Shown here one piece after another: positions 1 to 7,718 of a DNA stretch of 64,000 bases; positions within the stretch are counted from its first letter, which is position 1; every line of letters begins with the position of its first letter. The notes under the pieces are model-generated. The model had not been told where the DNA came from. It saw only the letters and a program-made list of their open reading frames with translations, and ran no database searches. The translations under genes and the position numbers were made by a program. The DNA comes from CAZHEV01 sp964531335 [NCBI: uncultured bacterium] (GTDB taxonomy: Bacteria; Eisenbacteria; RBG-16-71-46; CAZHEV01). The stretch lies in assembly GCA_964531335.1 (NCBI GenBank), contig CAZHEV010000014.1, positions 20,164 through 84,163 of the forward strand, read 5' to 3'.

Positions 1-270
1 GCCCCGGCCGGCGGGCCGCCCACTGCGCGGCGGTTCCTCACCTGTTGCGCGGCTGCCACACGCCGGGCGCACTTTTTCGTGCGCATCGCATAGGCTCCGT
101 CTACAATGGACGGGACGGCGGTGGGTCCGCCGGCGCACTTCATTGTGTTTCAACGCATTGCGTTTCCAACGGGCCGACGGTCGGCGCCGTCCGCCGGGCG
201 GGCATGCGTGGCACGGCGCTTGCCTTTCATCATGAGCGAACCGATTGAGTTCAGGAACAGGAGGTTAATC
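1..270. other. Non-coding lead-in at window edge
   Basis: I see no convincing gene here. Reading frames that cross this stretch lack family resemblance, and the first supported start is at 271. A TACAAT hexamer lies at 102-107 but has no good -35 partner, so no promoter is claimed. The end of a gene to the left of the window cannot be recognised. Confidence 0.5.
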
Positions 271-1197
271 ATGGGGACCGAGAGAGCGGCGAAGATGATG
301 ATGAAGATTGCCATGGTATCTCTCGCCGCGCCGGCGCTTATCTCCACGGGCTGCACGGACGATGACTGCGGCCTCGCCGTGATAGACCGCGCGGCTCCCG
401 CCCCGCCCTGCTGCCTGCGTCCTGTCACCGGGGACGAGAGCGTGACCCTGGTGTGGCTCCCCAACCGCGAGCCCGACTTCGCCTTCTACGTGATCTACTG
501 GCGATTCGAGGGGGAGAGCGGCTTCGAGTTTCTCGAGGAGACAAGCGGCACCGCGACGGGCGACCCGACCTACGACGAGCTCTATTACGTGGATAAGGGC
601 CTCGAGAACGGAACCACGTACGAGTACATAATTACGGCCGTCGACAGGGCGGGCAACGAGAGCGAGGCGACCTACATAGTCTTCGACACTCCCAGGCCGG
701 ACGGGTTCAACTTGACGTTGTACAACATAGAGCTGCGCGACAGAGGCGGGAGCTTTCAACGATACAACGCTTACGACTTCAGCGAGTTCAGCCGCACGGA
801 CTGGGTGACCGACGAGGAGGCCGACATACTCTTCAGCCACAACGAGGGGCTCTTTCTCATGGAGGCCGGCGACATCTACACGGACATCCAGGACGCGGGC
901 TTCGTGCCCCTCGACGCGGTCGACTGGGCGCCGGAGGACGGCTGGTCCGGCACCGGCACCGTGGAGCTCATAGTGGGCCACTCCTATATCGTCTGGACCA
1001 GGACCGACAACTTCGCCAAGTTCGAGGTGGTGGACATGCCCGCCGGCGACGAGCCGCAGGCGGGCGAGTACGTGACCATCAACTGGGCCTATCAGGAAGT
1101 GGCGGGGTTGCCGGAGCTGATGCGGCCCAACAGCACCTCCCGTGCGACAAGACCCGCCCGGGGCGGCCGAGAGGATACCGGTGTGGTGGGGCACTGA
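271..1197 (+). CDS. Secreted FN3-domain lipoprotein, function unknown
   Basis: A 308-residue exported protein. The ATG at 271 follows an AGGAGG ribosome site at 259-264. Residues 1-28 form a lipoprotein-like signal: basic start, hydrophobic core, then ...LISTGC with Cys28, although the residue at -3 is Ser rather than the usual Leu/Val. Residues about 45-150 look like a fibronectin type III fold (VTLVWLPN near the start, YEYIITAVDRAGNES near the end). The rest has no recognised domain. An earlier in-frame start would add a stretch without a signal sequence and is rejected. The next gene follows in the same direction after 58 bases, so the two may be co-transcribed. Role on the cell surface is inferred only from export. 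Confidence 0.75.
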   Translation: MGTERAAKMMMKIAMVSLAAPALISTGCTDDDCGLAVIDRAAPAPPCCLRPVTGDESVTLVWLPNREPDFAFYVIYWRFEGESGFEFLEETSGTATGDPTYDELYYVDKGLENGTTYEYIITAVDRAGNESEATYIVFDTPRPDGFNLTLYNIELRDRGGSFQRYNAYDFSEFSRTDWVTDEEADILFSHNEGLFLMEAGDIYTDIQDAGFVPLDAVDWAPEDGWSGTGTVELIVGHSYIVWTRTDNFAKFEVVDMPAGDEPQAGEYVTINWAYQEVAGLPELMRPNSTSRATRPARGGREDTGVVGH

Positions 1198-1255
1198 AAA
1201 GCGCACTGGCCGGCCGCCCTGGGAAGGTCCCCGGGGGCGAAAGGAGATGAGGACG

Positions 1256-2908
1256 ATGAAAAAGACGAAGGCCTCATGGCTGATAGTCGCCGCTCTGGCG
1301 GTAGGGCTCGCTTCGCTGAGCCCCGTCCCGGCGCAGTGTGCCTCCAGGGCAGTCGATGAGCTGGTGAAGGTCCGCGTAGCGGGCTACCCGGTGGAGATAG
1401 AGATCTGGCCGGACAGGGGCGAAGGAGCCGCCTACGGCGAAGGAGAGGAGGTGCGGCTGCGCTTCAGGGCGAGCAGGGACTGCTACGTCGTGATCTACGA
1501 CATAGACACCGAGGGGTTCCTGACCCTGCTCTACCCGGATCACCCCGCCGGCGACGGCTTCGTCGAGGGGGGCCGCGTCCACAGGCTGCCTCACCGCGGA
1601 GCGCGCTACGCCCTCGTGGCTGAAGGGCCGCAGGGCGTCGAGTACGTGGCCGCCGTGGCGGCCGCCGTTCCGCTGGCGCACAGGCTGCCCTGGTACCTGG
1701 CCGAAAGCTACGAGTCGGCGGGATACAGGGGCTACGAAGATCTCGAGGCCACCATCTACGACGTCGGAGCCGTGAGGGGGGATCCCTACGTCGCCATGAG
1801 CGATATCGCATACGATATCTTGCCGGAGACCATCCGCGAGCACGACTACGGCACCGCCTACACCTACTTCCACGTGGGAAGGGCTCACCGGCATCCCCGG
1901 TACCTCTGCTACGACTGCCACGGTCACGCGTCTTGGGTGGACCCCTACCACGACTCGTGCGCGGCCGTCGAGGTGCGGATCGACCTGGACTGGGCGTTCG
2001 TCTCGCGTCCGACCTACTACGTCGTCGGCCCTCGCTTCTGGTACTGGCGCAGGTATGACACGAGACATCTGTACGTGGGATTACCGGAGGTCTGGTGCTC
2101 TCTCTACCCCAGATACCTGTACAGGGACTACTACTGGGACGGCCTGCACAGGGTCGGCTACAAGTACCAGGGCAAGGGCCCCTTGTACATCCCTCCAAGG
2201 TACGGGGGTAAGCCGGGCCATTGGGGGCGCGGCCCGTACAAGGCGCCTCCTCCCCGCTACTACGAAAAAGGGGGCTCCCCGGGCGCAAAGCGCGCGGACA
2301 AGAGACTGGCTGAGCGAACCGCCCGCAAGTACGGGAGCAGAGGCGCCCCCGTGAGAACGGGGGACCTGGGAAGGCCCGAGCGCCTGGCGAAACTGGAGGA
2401 CGTCCGCCTCGATTCGAGAGACCGTCCGGGCTACCGCGGCGAGCGGGACCGGGAGGTCGCGACCCCGGTTGAGAGGAGATCGGGCGGCCGTGTCTCCAAG
2501 GGCGCCGTGAAGAGGACCGTGCGCGAGATCGGCGGGCCAGACGGCTCCGGCGCCTACGGGGGATCCAGGGAGGAGAGAAAGGCCAAGGCCGCCGATTCGC
2601 GAAAGAGGGAGGAGAGGGCGACCGAGGCCAGAATCAAGATAGTCAGGAAAAGTGACGGCCGCTCAAAGGCCGAGGCGGAAAGGGGCAAGAGCGGGGACGG
2701 CCGGGCCAAGCCAAAGGCGAAGGTCTCCAAGTCAAAAGATGAGAGAAACGGAGGATCGCGCCCCGCAAAGAGCTCGGCCCGCTCGGGAAAGAGCGACAAG
2801 AAGTCGGACAAGTCGGAGAGCCCGAAGCCCAAGAATAGATCCGCGTCGAAAGAGAGATCGAAGTCGAAGGAGAGGTCGAAGTCGAAAGAGAGGTCCGGAT
2901 CGAGATAG
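1256..2908 (+). CDS. Secreted DUF4384-type protein with long basic tail
   Basis: A 550-residue exported protein. The start at 1256 was preferred to the ATG at 1247 because AAGGAG at 1241-1246 sits nine bases before it. A signal peptide occupies residues 1 to about 28 (MKKTKASWLIVAALAVG onward). Residues about 30-130 resemble DUF4384, a domain of bacterial envelope proteins (VRLRFRASRDCYVVIYDID, then TLLYPDH). The middle part is rich in Tyr, Trp and Arg. From about residue 370 to the end the chain is strongly basic (Lys, Arg, Ser) and probably disordered, finishing in three hexapeptide repeats SKERSK. Such a tail could bind anionic polymers such as LPS or nucleic acid, which is inference. A terminator-like hairpin follows the gene. 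Confidence 0.75.
   Translation: MKKTKASWLIVAALAVGLASLSPVPAQCASRAVDELVKVRVAGYPVEIEIWPDRGEGAAYGEGEEVRLRFRASRDCYVVIYDIDTEGFLTLLYPDHPAGDGFVEGGRVHRLPHRGARYALVAEGPQGVEYVAAVAAAVPLAHRLPWYLAESYESAGYRGYEDLEATIYDVGAVRGDPYVAMSDIAYDILPETIREHDYGTAYTYFHVGRAHRHPRYLCYDCHGHASWVDPYHDSCAAVEVRIDLDWAFVSRPTYYVVGPRFWYWRRYDTRHLYVGLPEVWCSLYPRYLYRDYYWDGLHRVGYKYQGKGPLYIPPRYGGKPGHWGRGPYKAPPPRYYEKGGSPGAKRADKRLAERTARKYGSRGAPVRTGDLGRPERLAKLEDVRLDSRDRPGYRGERDREVATPVERRSGGRVSKGAVKRTVREIGGPDGSGAYGGSREERKAKAADSRKREERATEARIKIVRKSDGRSKAEAERGKSGDGRAKPKAKVSKSKDERNGGSRPAKSSARSGKSDKKSDKSESPKPKNRSASKERSKSKERSKSKERSGSR
2846..2899 (+). repeat. Three 18-bp tandem repeats inside the basic tail
   Basis: Three in-frame 18-base units (2846-2863, 2864-2881, 2882-2899) encode SKERSK, SKERSK and SKERSG. 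They differ only at synonymous or near-synonymous positions, which suggests recent slippage or duplication. They extend the Lys/Arg/Ser-rich end of the DUF4384-type protein. Confidence 0.85.
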
Positions 2909-2999
2909 CGCTGAAATCGAAAAGGCGCCCGGTGCCGAAATGAGACAAACGAGGTCCCGTGCCAGTCTCCTTTCCGAGGACGAGCACTGGGCGCCGCCT

Positions 3000-3048
3000 G
3001 AGGCCCCGCACCGCGATCCCCAGCGCAAGGGCGGGGCCTCTGCGTTTT
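3000..3048 (+). terminator. Rho-independent-like terminator after DUF4384 gene
   Basis: A perfect 10-bp inverted repeat, GAGGCCCCGC at 3000-3009 and GCGGGGCCTC at 3031-3040, is followed by TGCGTTTT. It lies between two converging genes and is oriented to stop transcripts of the plus-strand gene. Confidence 0.7.
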
Positions 3049-3103
3049 CGATATCCAGCGCGACGCGCGCGCGGGCGAGACATGGACACGCCGCTTTATC
3101 AGG

Positions 3104-3883
3104 TCAAGCGCCGAGCCCCAACAAGCGCGAATGCCTCTCGCACAGCTCTCTGCGCCCGCCGAGCTGGGCGGCTATCATCTCCTCCTGCCAGTGCGCGTTG
3201 AAGAGCCTGCAGTCTCGATCCTCGCAGAACTCCTCGCCGAATATCCAATAAGCCACCGCCTGCAGGGCGTAACCCTTCAGGATCTCAGGTATCCTGTGGT
3301 CGCCCGGCTCCACGTACCGGTCGCCGAGCATCTCGCGCATCTTGAGCTCGATCTCATCGTCCGAAGCTCCGGAAGCCCTGGCCGCTTGCTGGTACATGTA
3401 GTACTCGCGCGGCCTCGCCGGCGCGGCCGTCACGCCGGTTACGGACACGATGGAGGGCGAGCCGGCGACCAGGACCCTCGCGTGATATCTCAGATCGCCC
3501 TCGTCCCAGGTGCCAACCAGCTGGTACGTGAAGATGAGGGAGAGCGCGTCCTTGTGCGGCATGAAGGGCCTGTACGCGCTCATGGCCGCCATGCCGTCGT
3601 AGATGTTGCCGAAGGCCCGGCGCCCTTTTCCCTTGAGCTGTCTCTCCAGGAAATCCGTCTCAGCGGGAAGAGGATCGCTGAAGCTGTCGCGGCGGCCGAG
3701 GTCGTGAACGCGCGCCCGCGCCAACCCAAGGGCCAGCTCGCCGATCGAGTCCCCCTCCAGCGCTCCGGCGAGATCGCCGGCGGGGATCGCCTCCACATCA
3801 GTCAATCGCGATAGATAGGAGGCTATTGCTTCGAGGTCCGCCTCGGCGGCGCCCCCCGAGTCGTATAGATAGACCTCGGCCAT
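3104..3883 (-). CDS. Conserved protein paired with thi4 (DUF6775-like)
   Basis: A 259-residue soluble protein beginning MAEVYLYDSGG. It lies 32 bases downstream of thi4 on the same strand, so the two form a transcription unit. I recall archaeal and bacterial Thi4 neighbours of this kind listed as DUF6775, a putative metallopeptidase family, but I am only moderately sure of the match. Near the C terminus there is a striking Cys/His cluster, CEDRDCRLFNAHWQEEM, which could bind metal. There is no signal peptide or membrane segment. A longer in-frame extension upstream (to 4159) runs antisense through thi4 and is rejected. A role in thiazole or thiamine biosynthesis or in metal supply to Thi4 is inferred from position only. 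Confidence 0.65.
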   Translation of the reverse strand: MAEVYLYDSGGAAEADLEAIASYLSRLTDVEAIPAGDLAGALEGDSIGELALGLARARVHDLGRRDSFSDPLPAETDFLERQLKGKGRRAFGNIYDGMAAMSAYRPFMPHKDALSLIFTYQLVGTWDEGDLRYHARVLVAGSPSIVSVTGVTAAPARPREYYMYQQAARASGASDDEIELKMREMLGDRYVEPGDHRIPEILKGYALQAVAYWIFGEEFCEDRDCRLFNAHWQEEMIAAQLGGRRELCERHSRLLGLGA

Positions 3884-3915
3884 GAGTGCGTCCCCAGTCC
3901 GGCCGTTCCCGAAAG

Positions 3916-4719
3916 TCAGGCGGTCGCGGCCACTTCGAGAGACTCCTGTGCCACCTCGGCCACCCGCCTTCCGGAGAGCAGCATGCCGCCGAAGGTGGGG
4001 CCCATGCGCGGGAGGCCGTAAGTCGTGGAGACAGCCATGCCCGTCACGAGAAGGCCCGGGTGGGCCTCGCCGGTGTGCTCGACTATGAGATCCTCGGAGC
4101 GCTCGACCCACATGGCGCCGAAGCCCTTCGTCTCGATCATGCCGCGTTGCTCCAGGCACTTGACCACGACCGCGTCGTGGCCTGTGGCGTCTATCACCAG
4201 CTTGCTCTCCAGGGCCACCGGGTCGACGCAGGTTATCTGTCTGGGAAGGCTCTGAACGGGGGTCCAGTTTATGACGCAGCCGGACACTCTATTGCCCTCC
4301 CTGAGCACGACGTCCTCGAACACGGTCATGTTGGCTATCTTCACTCCCGCGTCGCAGGCCGCGGCGATCAGCTTGGAGCACGCGTGCGGGCCGTCGGCGA
4401 CGCACAGCCCGGGGGTTTTCTGCGTGTAGGGTATGCCTAGCTCCTCGAGCACCTCATGGGCCGGGGTTCTGATGGTGACCTTGTTGAAGAGGTAGCCCCC
4501 TATCCAGAAGCCGCCCCCCAGGTAGTTGTTCCTCTCCAGTATCAGTACCTTGCGGCCGGCGGCGGCGAGGTCGCGGCCCGCGAGCAGGCCGCTGGGCCCT
4601 GCGCCGACTATTATAACGTCGCTCTCCACGTACTGCTGGAACTGGCTCGCGAACTCGCTGACTATCGCTGCGGTCACCTCTTTCTCGCCGATCTTGCTGA
4701 ACATAGCCTTGTCAGCCAT
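3916..4719 (-). CDS. thi4: Thi4 thiazole synthase (thiamine biosynthesis)
   Basis: A 267-residue member of the Thi4 family, which makes adenylated carboxythiazole from NAD+, glycine and a sulfur source. The ATG at 4719 has the strong ribosome site AGAGGAGGA upstream. A Rossmann dinucleotide site is at residues 34-45 ([12 protein letters not shown]), with an acidic ERNNYLGGG at about 62-70. Conserved ATGHD lies near residue 178, and [10 protein letters not shown] near the C terminus. Residue 164, in [10 protein letters not shown], is Cys. In yeast THI4 the Cys at this place gives up its sulfur, whereas archaeal enzymes that use sulfide have His. So this enzyme may be single-turnover, or may use the Cys otherwise. 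No thiamine riboswitch was recognised in the leader. Confidence 0.9.
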   Translation of the reverse strand: MADKAMFSKIGEKEVTAAIVSEFASQFQQYVESDVIIVGAGPSGLLAGRDLAAAGRKVLILERNNYLGGGFWIGGYLFNKVTIRTPAHEVLEELGIPYTQKTPGLCVADGPHACSKLIAAACDAGVKIANMTVFEDVVLREGNRVSGCVINWTPVQSLPRQITCVDPVALESKLVIDATGHDAVVVKCLEQRGMIETKGFGAMWVERSEDLIVEHTGEAHPGLLVTGMAVSTTYGLPRMGPTFGGMLLSGRRVAEVAQESLEVAATA

Positions 4720-4807
4720 GGAATCAATCCTCCTCTTGAGTGTTAGTAGATCTATGGAAACCCGCGGAAGCACGCGGTTCAGGTCGGCGCGTTCCACCCT
4801 CAGGACG

Positions 4808-4836
4808 ATTATATGCCGCCTGTCCCCGGCCCGCAA
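4808..4836 (-). promoter_or_regulatory. Candidate promoter of thi4 operon
   Basis: On the minus strand TTGCGG (4836-4831) and TATAAT (4813-4808) are separated by 17 bases. The predicted start near 4801 leaves a leader of about 80 bases before the thi4 ATG. Confidence 0.5.
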
Positions 4837-5036
4837 GCCCGCCCGTTGCGGGCGGCGTCCCGCGCGGGGGTGTGGCAAAGGCCGCGCGGACGCCCACAAT
4901 CGAGTTGACCCGGGGGGCGTCCGGGTGCGATCATTATAGTAAGGATGGCGTCGCGTCCCTTGAAACCTCCCCCCGAATCCGGCCGACCGGCCGGGGCCCT
5001 TCGTATTCACCAACGGGCTCAGGAGAAAAAAAGCAT

Positions 5037-5966
5037 ATGCCTCTTCGGACATCCCGCTCGTTGTGCTCGACTCTCCCTCTGATAGTCCTGACGGTAGCTC
5101 TCCTTTTGCCCCCGTCGCCCGGCCATGCCCAGACCGGATTTCGTTTCCTCGAGCTGGCGGTAGGGAGTAGGCCCGCGGCGATGGGCGAGGCATACACCTC
5201 GCTTGCCACCGACGCGACCGCGGTCTACTGGAACCCCGCGGGGCTTGCCCGAATGGAGGGGATCAAGCTTCACCTCACGCATTCGGAGTGGTTCGAGGAC
5301 GTAAGGCATGAGTACATAGGGGCGGGCATGCGGATCGGAAGGCACGCCGTCGGAGGCGCGGTCTCCGGGATCTTCACGGGCAGCATGGACAGGCGGGACG
5401 ACAAGGGCCGGCAGATCGGCACCTACGGTTACTACGATCTGGCCGCTGCCTTCTCGTACGCTTACGAGGCGAGAGCCGACCTGTGGGTCGGTGGGACTTT
5501 CAAGTTTCTCCGCGAAGGCATCGACAGGCATTCCGGAAACGGATTCGCGTTCGACCTGGGCGGCCAGTGGGCCCTTCCCTGGGAAGGAGTAACCGCCGGG
5601 GCAGCGCTAAGGCACCTCGGTCCCGGCATCACGGTCAACTCCGAGGAGACCGAGCTGCCCACGGTGTTTCAGGGAGGCCTGTCGTTCCGGCGCCGGGTGA
5701 TGGCCTCGGGAGGCGCGATACTCGTGTCCGTGGAGGCGAGAAAGAGCCGGGAGGATGACGCGAACCTCCTGTACGGGTTCGACTACATCACGCCGTACGG
5801 CGCGTCGTTACAGGCCGGCTACAGGTCGGGAATGGACAGCGCCGACATCTCTTTCGGCGCGTTGATCTCACGAGACAGGTACTCGTTCTCATACGCCTTC
5901 GTGCCCTACTCCGATCTGGTCGAGGTGGGGGACACGCACAGGCTGTCCGTTGACATATCCTTCTAG
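5037..5966 (+). CDS. PorV/PorQ-family outer-membrane barrel protein
   Basis: A 309-residue protein with a signal peptide (residues 1 to about 31, ending PSPGHA). It then has the family opening [19 protein letters not shown] and [12 protein letters not shown], which I associate with the PorV/PorQ (UPF0164-like) group of outer-membrane barrels. The remainder alternates short amphipathic strands and turns and ends in an aromatic residue (DISF), as barrel proteins do. In Bacteroidetes, PorV is the shuttle that carries type IX secretion cargo. FlgD-like C-terminal domains on three proteins elsewhere in this window make a similar role plausible here. The start at 5037 has AGGAG at 5021-5025. The gene converges on lpxH and shares the CTAG at 5963-5966 with it as stop codons. 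Confidence 0.8.
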   Translation: MPLRTSRSLCSTLPLIVLTVALLLPPSPGHAQTGFRFLELAVGSRPAAMGEAYTSLATDATAVYWNPAGLARMEGIKLHLTHSEWFEDVRHEYIGAGMRIGRHAVGGAVSGIFTGSMDRRDDKGRQIGTYGYYDLAAAFSYAYEARADLWVGGTFKFLREGIDRHSGNGFAFDLGGQWALPWEGVTAGAALRHLGPGITVNSEETELPTVFQGGLSFRRRVMASGGAILVSVEARKSREDDANLLYGFDYITPYGASLQAGYRSGMDSADISFGALISRDRYSFSYAFVPYSDLVEVGDTHRLSVDISF

Positions 5967-6721
5967 CTGCCTCGGCTCTCCATCCTCCAGCGAAGCTGCT
6001 CGAACTTCCCGTCCGAGAGAACGAGATAACCGAACCTGCTTATCCAGTCGCCCAGCACGAACAGCGATCTACCCCCCCTGGTCACCCCAATCGGGTCGTG
6101 AATGTGACCGAGCACAACCGCGTCGAAGCCCTGGTCGAAGCGCGGCGCCGCAACCTCATTCCAGATCTTTTCCTTATCGGGCGTCCAGTCCGGGTTGTAG
6201 CCTCTGCTTATGCGCGATACCAGGCGCGCGAGGGGCAGCCCCAGGTCGGGGTGCAGCAGCCTGTACAGCGCCGTGACGGGCCTGCTGTGCAGGAACCCGC
6301 GCAGGAGCGGATACAGCCTGTCCCTCTGAGCGAGGTCGTCTCCGTGCGCCAAGAAAAGTCTCCTGCCCTGGGCCCTCAGGTCGGCCGCCCCGGTGAGGAC
6401 CTTGAGGCCCACTTTCTCACGAAGGAACTCGCCGATCCAGAAGTCGTGATTGCCGCCGATGTACGTCACCGCGGTCCCCGAGGAGGTAAGCTCCTTCAAC
6501 GAGGTCAGGATCTCGAAGTGGTGTTTTGGGATGACGCTCGCGTACTCGAACCAGAAGTCGAAGAAGTCCCCCAGAATGAAGAGATCTCCCTTTCTGGCCT
6601 CCACATGGGCGAAGAAGCTGGACAAGGCGAGGATCCTTCTCGGGTCTCCCCGCGGATCCAGACCCAGATGGGCGTCCGCCATGAAGAATGCAGGCGACTT
6701 TTCGCACGTCAGTTGAACCAT
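5963..6721 (-). CDS. lpxH: UDP-2,3-diacylglucosamine hydrolase (LpxH-like)
   Basis: A 252-residue calcineurin-like phosphoesterase. The five metal-binding motifs appear in order: DAH at 16-18, GDFFD at 51-55, GGNHD at 89-93, HGDD from His126, and GHIH at 205-208. In LpxH this centre cleaves UDP-2,3-diacylglucosamine to lipid X at the inner face of the cytoplasmic membrane, the fourth step of lipid A synthesis. Length and motif spacing fit LpxH rather than general nucleases. The start at 6721 (MVQLTCEK) was chosen because the extra upstream residues are low-complexity Pro/Arg. It indicates a lipid A-bearing outer membrane. Another enzyme of the same fold cannot be fully excluded. Confidence 0.8.
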   Translation of the reverse strand: MVQLTCEKSPAFFMADAHLGLDPRGDPRRILALSSFFAHVEARKGDLFILGDFFDFWFEYASVIPKHHFEILTSLKELTSSGTAVTYIGGNHDFWIGEFLREKVGLKVLTGAADLRAQGRRLFLAHGDDLAQRDRLYPLLRGFLHSRPVTALYRLLHPDLGLPLARLVSRISRGYNPDWTPDKEKIWNEVAAPRFDQGFDAVVLGHIHDPIGVTRGGRSLFVLGDWISRFGYLVLSDGKFEQLRWRMESRGS

Positions 6722-7101
6722 AGAGACGAAGCTAGCAATCCCAAGGCCGCGCGGGCAACCGGTTTTTGACGGACGGGGTCGGCCGAGCGGGCCCGCGGGG
6801 AAAGGCATGAGCCGGGCCCCGCGGCCGGAAAGCGGTGCAAGAGCGCCGAAGGGGTGGGAGGCCCGCGGGGCGGACAGGCGAGCGGGGCGGCCGAGCGGGG
6901 GAGGACCCCCGCTGCCGGCGGGCCCCTCCCGGGGCCGGGCTCAATTCGCCTGCCCCGGTACGGGCCCCGGGCGGGTCTGGGCTCGTTAAACACGTGGAAC
7001 CCAGCGTTCGTCAAATAGGTAGTAACTACAGGGCGGCGTCCGCCGGCGACCGGGCGCCCCACCCCGGGCTGGAGATCTCGCTCCGGCCGGTCCGGCGGCA
7101 G
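6722..7101. other. GC-rich intergenic region with hairpins
   Basis: This stretch has no supported gene. It carries short inverted repeats, for example AGCGGGGG (6894-6901) and CCCCCGCT (6906-6913) around an AGGA loop, and repeated CGGCCGAGCGGG strings. None is followed by a T tract. It separates divergent genes: lpxH to the left and the small coiled protein to the right. Confidence 0.5.
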
Positions 7102-7130
7102 TTGACAGCCCTTGGCGAGGCCTCTATGAT
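7102..7130 (+). promoter_or_regulatory. Near-consensus sigma-70-type promoter
   Basis: TTGACA at 7102-7107 and TATGAT at 7125-7130 are separated by exactly 17 bases. This is the best vegetative promoter in the window, and it reads into the small protein gene at 7238 and probably htrA behind it. Confidence 0.8.
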
Positions 7131-7237
7131 CGATTGTACGCGCAGGCTGGATGGCTGGCGCTATAACCGTTTATTCTTTATGGAGTTAACAACTCATTCC
7201 CGTTCGCGGGGCGCACTGCGAGGAGGTGGCACCCTCG

Positions 7238-7624
7238 ATGAGCACGAGCTGGGAGGAAGTACGCGGTTCGATTCACGAGTTCTTCTCCGCCGCTGCGGAA
7301 AAGACAGACGAGTTCATAAAGGTGGGCAAGCGCAGGCTCTCTATCGCCGAGATCAAGCGCAACATCACCGCGCAGTACGCGGAGCTGGGCGGACGGGTCT
7401 ATCACCTGATACGGCAGGGAGAGGCGGCATCTATCGGCGCCGATCCCGAGGTGGAGTCGCTCGTCTCGACGATCCACAGGCTCGAGGACGATCTGAAGGC
7501 CAAGGAGATGGAGATCGAAGAGATAAGGGCGAGCGGCGAGGGGGTGGAACATACCGAAACCGTTTCTGCCTCGGACGCGTCAGACAAGGAAGAGAAGGCG
7601 GCCCCGCCCGGAGAGGTGCAATAG
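7238..7624 (+). CDS. Small charged coiled protein upstream of htrA
   Basis: A 128-residue soluble protein with no signal peptide. The ATG at 7238 follows AGGAGG at 7221-7226. Residues about 15-100 are highly charged and helical, with heptad-like spacing (IHRLEDDLKAKEMEIEEI). The last 25 residues are Ser/Glu/Pro-rich and likely disordered. I do not recognise the family. It resembles small envelope-associated proteins with YtxH-like helical architecture, but that is a shape match only. It has a strong promoter of its own, and htrA follows after 94 bases, so a link to envelope stress is possible. Confidence 0.65.
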   Translation: MSTSWEEVRGSIHEFFSAAAEKTDEFIKVGKRRLSIAEIKRNITAQYAELGGRVYHLIRQGEAASIGADPEVESLVSTIHRLEDDLKAKEMEIEEIRASGEGVEHTETVSASDASDKEEKAAPPGEVQ

Positions 7625-7718
7625 ACTGGGCGGATAGGCCGCGTCTTCTGAAATCGGGGCGCTTATCTCGCCAGGCGCCGTAATTATCTTTGTAGAGATC
7701 GAAAGGGGTTGAAGACGC

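Noticed and set aside
4740-4830. Possible thiamine (TPP) riboswitch before thi4
   Set aside because: The minus strand has CCTGAGGG and ACCTGAACC, loosely like the conserved parts, but the downstream GCGTAGGGA element and the correct helices are missing. The predicted transcription start also leaves too little leader.
3884-5193. Long upstream extensions of thi4 and its partner gene
   Set aside because: Both continue as Pro/Arg-rich low-complexity residues, one antisense through thi4. Proper starts with ribosome sites (thi4) or family-like openings exist downstream.
5963-5966. Overlapping stop codons of the PorV-like gene and lpxH as a regulatory device
   Set aside because: Sharing the palindromic CTAG is a neat compact arrangement but needs no special function.
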